In this document: in pieces, positions 61,887-64,000 of the stretch
How the letters are laid out: every line of letters starts with the position of its first letter
Position numbering within the stretch: the stretch's first letter is position 1
Assembly (NCBI GenBank): GCA_965230225.1
Contig: CBDDKM010000006.1
Coordinates: forward strand, 372,001-436,000
Origin: CALSMU01 sp965230225
GTDB taxonomy: Bacteria > Bacteroidota > Bacteroidia > Flavobacteriales_D > Parvicellaceae
Direction of reading: 5' to 3'
DNA: 64,000 nucleotides
The notes under the pieces: model-generated
What the model was told of the DNA's origin: nothing
Database searches by the model: none
What the model saw: only the letters and a program-made list of their open reading frames with translations
Made by a program: the position numbers and the translations under genes

Positions 61887-62768
61887 TTAGAATGGTTCAC
61901 AGGATTCTTCGCAACCGTTTGATTCATCAATTTTTTCGATTAATTCAACTAGGTTGGTTTGATAATTTTGGTTTTCTCGAAATGGAGTGAAAGGTTTTTT
62001 ACTCAGTTCAATTAGTTGTCTTGTGGAGGTATTATCTCTAAAAAAATGGAGTGGAGGTTTGATTTTTGGATTGTGCACCCTTCCCGGAGGAATAAATTCT
62101 TTGTACTTATTTTCTATTTGGATCCACCAATTAGTTATTCTTTTATCTTCTTTTATAAGGGTTAAAAGTTTTCTAATTGTTTTTTTAAAACATAGATCGC
62201 AGTTTCCTTGATGTTCGGATAATTTTAGATTGAACTCTTGTTGGAGCCACCAACTGTTTATTTGTTCTTTATTAGTCGGTAACCAAGAAATTAATGGGTA
62301 GATATGTCTTTCATTCTTTTTTCTAACTCTGTCTATTTCATCTACCCTTATTCCAATTGCTGTTTTGTAATCTTTATTTTTCCAACCGATTGATCTAGCG
62401 TAAGCAATGATTGCTCTAGTTTTTAGTTCTCTTGTACAGCAAGGGTTTTTTACATTTGGAATTCCATGTTTAGCGATCATAGCTTCAAATGGCTCTCCGT
62501 TTCTTGACGCGTTTTTAAAATCGACTACTTTTGCTGATACACCTTTTCCATATGCTTTATTGGTAATAGCTTCTATCCACACAACACCCAAATTCCATTT
62601 TACATCACATTCGTTGACAAATTGAAGTGTTTCCTCGCGCTCCTTTCCTGTATTGGCAAACACAATTAAAAATTCATATTTATCAGATAGTTTTTTTATC
62701 ATTTGATAGGTCATATAGGCAGAGGTTTTTCCTCCTGAAAATCCAATTAAAATCTTTTCTTTTTTCAT
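61887..62768 (-). CDS. PAPS-reductase/PP-loop-family protein
   Basis: 293 residues from the ATG at 62768 (a start eight codons upstream exists). PP-loop IGFSGGKTSAYMTYQ near the N terminus, then FANTGKEREETL, NPCCTRELKTRAI and GNCDLCFKKT, matching the phage-encoded phosphoadenosine-phosphosulfate-reductase-like family (also related to DndC-type sulphur-handling enzymes). The cysteine pairs could bind metal. The role in phages is uncertain: nucleobase or sulphur modification is proposed for relatives. No other Dnd genes are present. Confidence 0.75.
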   Translation of the reverse strand: MKKEKILIGFSGGKTSAYMTYQMIKKLSDKYEFLIVFANTGKEREETLQFVNECDVKWNLGVVWIEAITNKAYGKGVSAKVVDFKNASRNGEPFEAMIAKHGIPNVKNPCCTRELKTRAIIAYARSIGWKNKDYKTAIGIRVDEIDRVRKKNERHIYPLISWLPTNKEQINSWWLQQEFNLKLSEHQGNCDLCFKKTIRKLLTLIKEDKRITNWWIQIENKYKEFIPPGRVHNPKIKPPLHFFRDNTSTRQLIELSKKPFTPFRENQNYQTNLVELIEKIDESNGCEESCEPF

Positions 62769-63285
62769 AATTTTGATTTGACATAGGCGCATTATCGCCT
62801 TTAAAAATTCTTTTTTATTTTATCAGCAAAGCGAGAGTTGTAATTGGTTTTAGCATCAAGGGCAAGGCGGAAAAAAGGGGAGGGACCCCGAAGGGGATAC
62901 CGCTTTTTTATGAATTGTTCTATATACCCTTTATGCTAAAATCCCCTAATCGGGCACGCCCGCCCGATTGATAAGGGGAAAATGGAAACTATCTTGGCTG
63001 AGTAAAAGAAAAGAGAATGCGCTTCCAAACGGAGCAGTCTAAAGCGGTAACTTTTACATTGTGGAGATAAAACACCTGACATGACAGATTGTCTAATCAA
63101 GGCTTGCGAACGAACATGTATCACCGTTCGCAACATGAAAACGTTTTCACCTTTTTCTAGTATCAATCTATACTTAAAATCTTATTTTCCAGCATTTTAG
63201 CCTTAAAACTGCCATTTTGACACCCACCACAAAAATTATAGATGATTTGCTTACTAAATATTTCTTATCTTTACAAAAAAATTAC
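62769..63285. repeat. GC-rich hairpin cluster, possible origin
   Basis: This 517-bp non-coding stretch stands out in the AT-rich element. From 62860 to 62905: GCGG...CCGC enclosing GGGGAGGGACCCC and CCCCGAAGGGG. At 62941-62980: AATCGGGC/GCCCGATT with an outer TCCCC/AGGGGA. At 63102-63132: TTGCGAACG/CGTTCGCAA. At about 63136: the 14-bp palindrome TGAAAACGTTTTCA. Such clustered stems are typical of ssDNA replication origins or packaging signals. The structure is seen; the function is inferred. Confidence 0.55.
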
Positions 63286-63711
63286 ATGAAAAATATAATA
63301 CTCCCTATGTTCCTGATAATCAGCTTATTAGGATGCAGAAAAGAAGGTTGCACAGATGTTTTGGCAACCAATTACGACGCTAACGCAAAGAAAGACAATG
63401 GTTTATGTGAATATGAAGCTAATTTGGTTTTTTGGTACGATCAAAGCGTAATGGATTTTTTGGTTAATGATGGAGCAACATCATTATATTTTTATATTGA
63501 TGGAACTTTAGAGGAAACGATCCCTTTAACCGTTTGGTGGACATCAGCACCTCATTGTGATGAAAATGGGGCTATTAATGTGAAAATAAATATGGGTAAG
63601 AATAATACAGATGTTTCCAGAATTGAGGTTTATGACCAAACAGGTTGGAAGTATTACGATTTTAATGCTGAATATTCAGGAGGTGGCTGTACACCTTTGA
63701 GGTTGCAATAA
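63286..63711 (+). CDS. lipoprotein near the right end of the element
   Basis: 141 residues from ATG 63286. Signal peptide and lipobox (MFLIISLLGC). The next segment, GCTDVLATNYDANAKKDNGL, is a Cys-containing repeat widespread in surface proteins of Bacteroidota, and the rest is a beta-rich domain with two more cysteines. It is inside the dif-bounded element and has its own TATCTTTA-type promoter and terminator, so it may be a moron gene expressed in the lysogen, for example for superinfection exclusion (inference). Confidence 0.65.
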   Translation: MKNIILPMFLIISLLGCRKEGCTDVLATNYDANAKKDNGLCEYEANLVFWYDQSVMDFLVNDGATSLYFYIDGTLEETIPLTVWWTSAPHCDENGAINVKINMGKNNTDVSRIEVYDQTGWKYYDFNAEYSGGGCTPLRLQ

Positions 63712-63731
63712 ATAATTAATAAACAATTTTT

Positions 63732-63763
63732 AAAGCGAATCATTTGGTGGTTCGCTTTTTTTG
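63732..63763 (+). terminator. terminator after the lipoprotein gene
   Basis: AAGCGAA, an 11-nt loop, TTCGCTT then a run of T. A clear intrinsic terminator. Confidence 0.8.
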
Positions 63764-63809
63764 TTTAGTTTTGTTGAACGGCACTGCCGTATTTTTTTAG
63801 TTCTTTACT

Positions 63810-63837
63810 TGTCCTATAATTAATATTATGTTAAATA
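63810..63837. other. right dif-like site (attR)
   Basis: XerC-type arm TTGTCCTATAA (63810-63820), centre TTAATA (63821-63826), XerD-type arm TTATGTTAAAT (63827-63837), the last identical to the classical XerD half-site of Escherichia coli dif. It repeats the site at 50544-50571. The canonical XerD arm on the outside suggests it is the chromosomal half. Confidence 0.85.
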
Positions 63838-63868
63838 GCCGGAAAACTTTCTTATCTTTGGGGATGTT

Positions 63869-64000
63869 ATGACTATTGAAGAATTTGATAAAAGATTTGG
63901 ATTCATTTTGAGACATGACATTGACTCAAAAGAAAACTATGAGAAGATTAAAGAGTTCCACTGCAAAAATAATTCTGACATGAAAAACGATCCTAAAGAG
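63869..64000 (+). CDS. hypothetical protein, 3' end outside the window
   Basis: Begins MTIEEFDKRFGFILRHDIDS and stays open to the end of the window (44 residues visible, acidic and lysine-rich). A -7-type TATCTTTG lies at 63853-63860. It is the first chromosomal gene right of the element. Too short to identify. Confidence 0.5.
   Translation, partial: MTIEEFDKRFGFILRHDIDSKENYEKIKEFHCKNNSDMKNDPKE

Larger units (their letters stand above)
50544..63837. mobile_element. dif-integrated putative tailless ssDNA prophage (FLiP-like), 13.27 kb
   Basis: The element lies between two dif-like sites. It encodes a gpII/RstA-type replication protein, an OB-fold-like ssDNA-binding protein, a putative major capsid protein, many small membrane proteins, a basic DNA-binding-like protein, an M23 peptidase, a LamG spike candidate and holin-like proteins. 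No integrase, Zot/pI ATPase, terminase, portal or tail gene was found. The unit length between equivalent bases of the two sites is 13,266 bp. Known: FLiP (Finnlakeviridae) is an icosahedral ssDNA phage with an internal membrane infecting Flavobacterium. Inference: this is a lysogenic relative that uses host XerCD. Confidence 0.7.

Noticed and set aside
61887..62768. Dnd phosphorothioation system from the PP-loop gene
   Set aside because: No DndB, DndD, DndE or desulfurase gene is nearby; relatives of this protein are frequent in phages alone.
50544..63837. Filamentous inovirus (CTX/Ff-type) identity
   Set aside because: The replication protein and dif integration fit, but no Zot/pI ATPase, no small major coat protein of the pVIII type, and many non-inoviral membrane and capsid-like genes were found.
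1..64000. CRISPR arrays, tRNA and rRNA genes
   Set aside because: No regularly spaced repeats and no recognisable tRNA or rRNA sequence was noticed by eye; a tRNA scan was not run.

Overview
The window comes from a low-GC member of the Bacteroidota, most likely a flavobacterial-type marine or freshwater bacterium. The evidence is the set of families present: TonB-dependent receptors with STN and carboxypeptidase-regulatory-like domains, a DUF4249 lipoprotein, an ECF sigma/FecR pair, C-terminal type IX secretion (T9SS) sorting domains, a HYC_CC_PP-type protein, and TAnnTTTG-type promoter elements. No rRNA, tRNA or CRISPR array was recognised. Layout: (1) 1-3.25 kb holds restriction/defence genes: the 3' end of a nuclease-like gene, a modification-dependent SRA-like/HNH endonuclease, an XRE regulator with four operator-like repeats, and a HEPN-motif protein. 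(2) 3.3-14.3 kb is a surface-signalling/uptake locus: an STN-type TonB receptor, DUF4249, ECF sigma, FecR, two proteins built of about ten GxQxxGxxN repeats, and a second TonB receptor. A frameshifted copy of the sigma gene's 5' end lies upstream at 3.3 kb. (3) 14.3-17 kb carries a leucine-rich-repeat T9SS protein, an intradiol-dioxygenase-like lipoprotein and a small outer-membrane protein, all on the minus strand. (4) 17.4-35.1 kb is a defence/mobile island: a Septu-like ATPase+HNH pair, a 1477-residue GHKL-ATPase/DUF3883 protein, an IS3-family insertion sequence, a stand-alone AAA (OLD-like) ATPase, and an operon of a metallo-beta-lactamase-fold protein, an E2 (UBC-fold)-like protein with a SEC-C zinc motif, a membrane protein and a trypco2-like protein. 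(5) 35.4-38.7 kb is a TniA/TniB/serine-resolvase transposition module without a visible TniQ. (6) 39.8-49.4 kb is a copper/silver-type tripartite RND efflux operon with a metallochaperone, a thioredoxin-like T9SS protein and an outer-membrane protein. (7) 50.54-63.84 kb is the most striking part: a 13.27-kb element bounded by two dif-like sites that share an identical 6-bp centre and both half-sites. It encodes no recombinase, so it was probably integrated by host XerC/XerD. It carries a gpII/RstA-like rolling-circle replication protein, a likely OB-fold ssDNA-binding protein, a putative 307-residue major capsid protein followed by a strong terminator, a run of small tail-anchored membrane proteins, a very basic DNA-binding-like protein, an M23 peptidase, a LamG-type putative spike and holin-like proteins. 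There is no Zot/pI ATPase and no tail gene. This composition fits an integrated tailless, membrane-containing ssDNA phage of the Finnlakeviridae (FLiP) kind rather than a filamentous inovirus. A minus-strand accessory operon of overlapping very small genes plus a PAPS-reductase-like protein, and a hairpin-rich 370-bp possible origin, complete it. How it fits together: two chromosomal physiological loci (surface signalling and copper efflux) flank a defence/transposon island, and the prophage sits at a dif site, which suggests the window lies near the replication terminus. The protein identities rest on motif reading alone; no database search was run.
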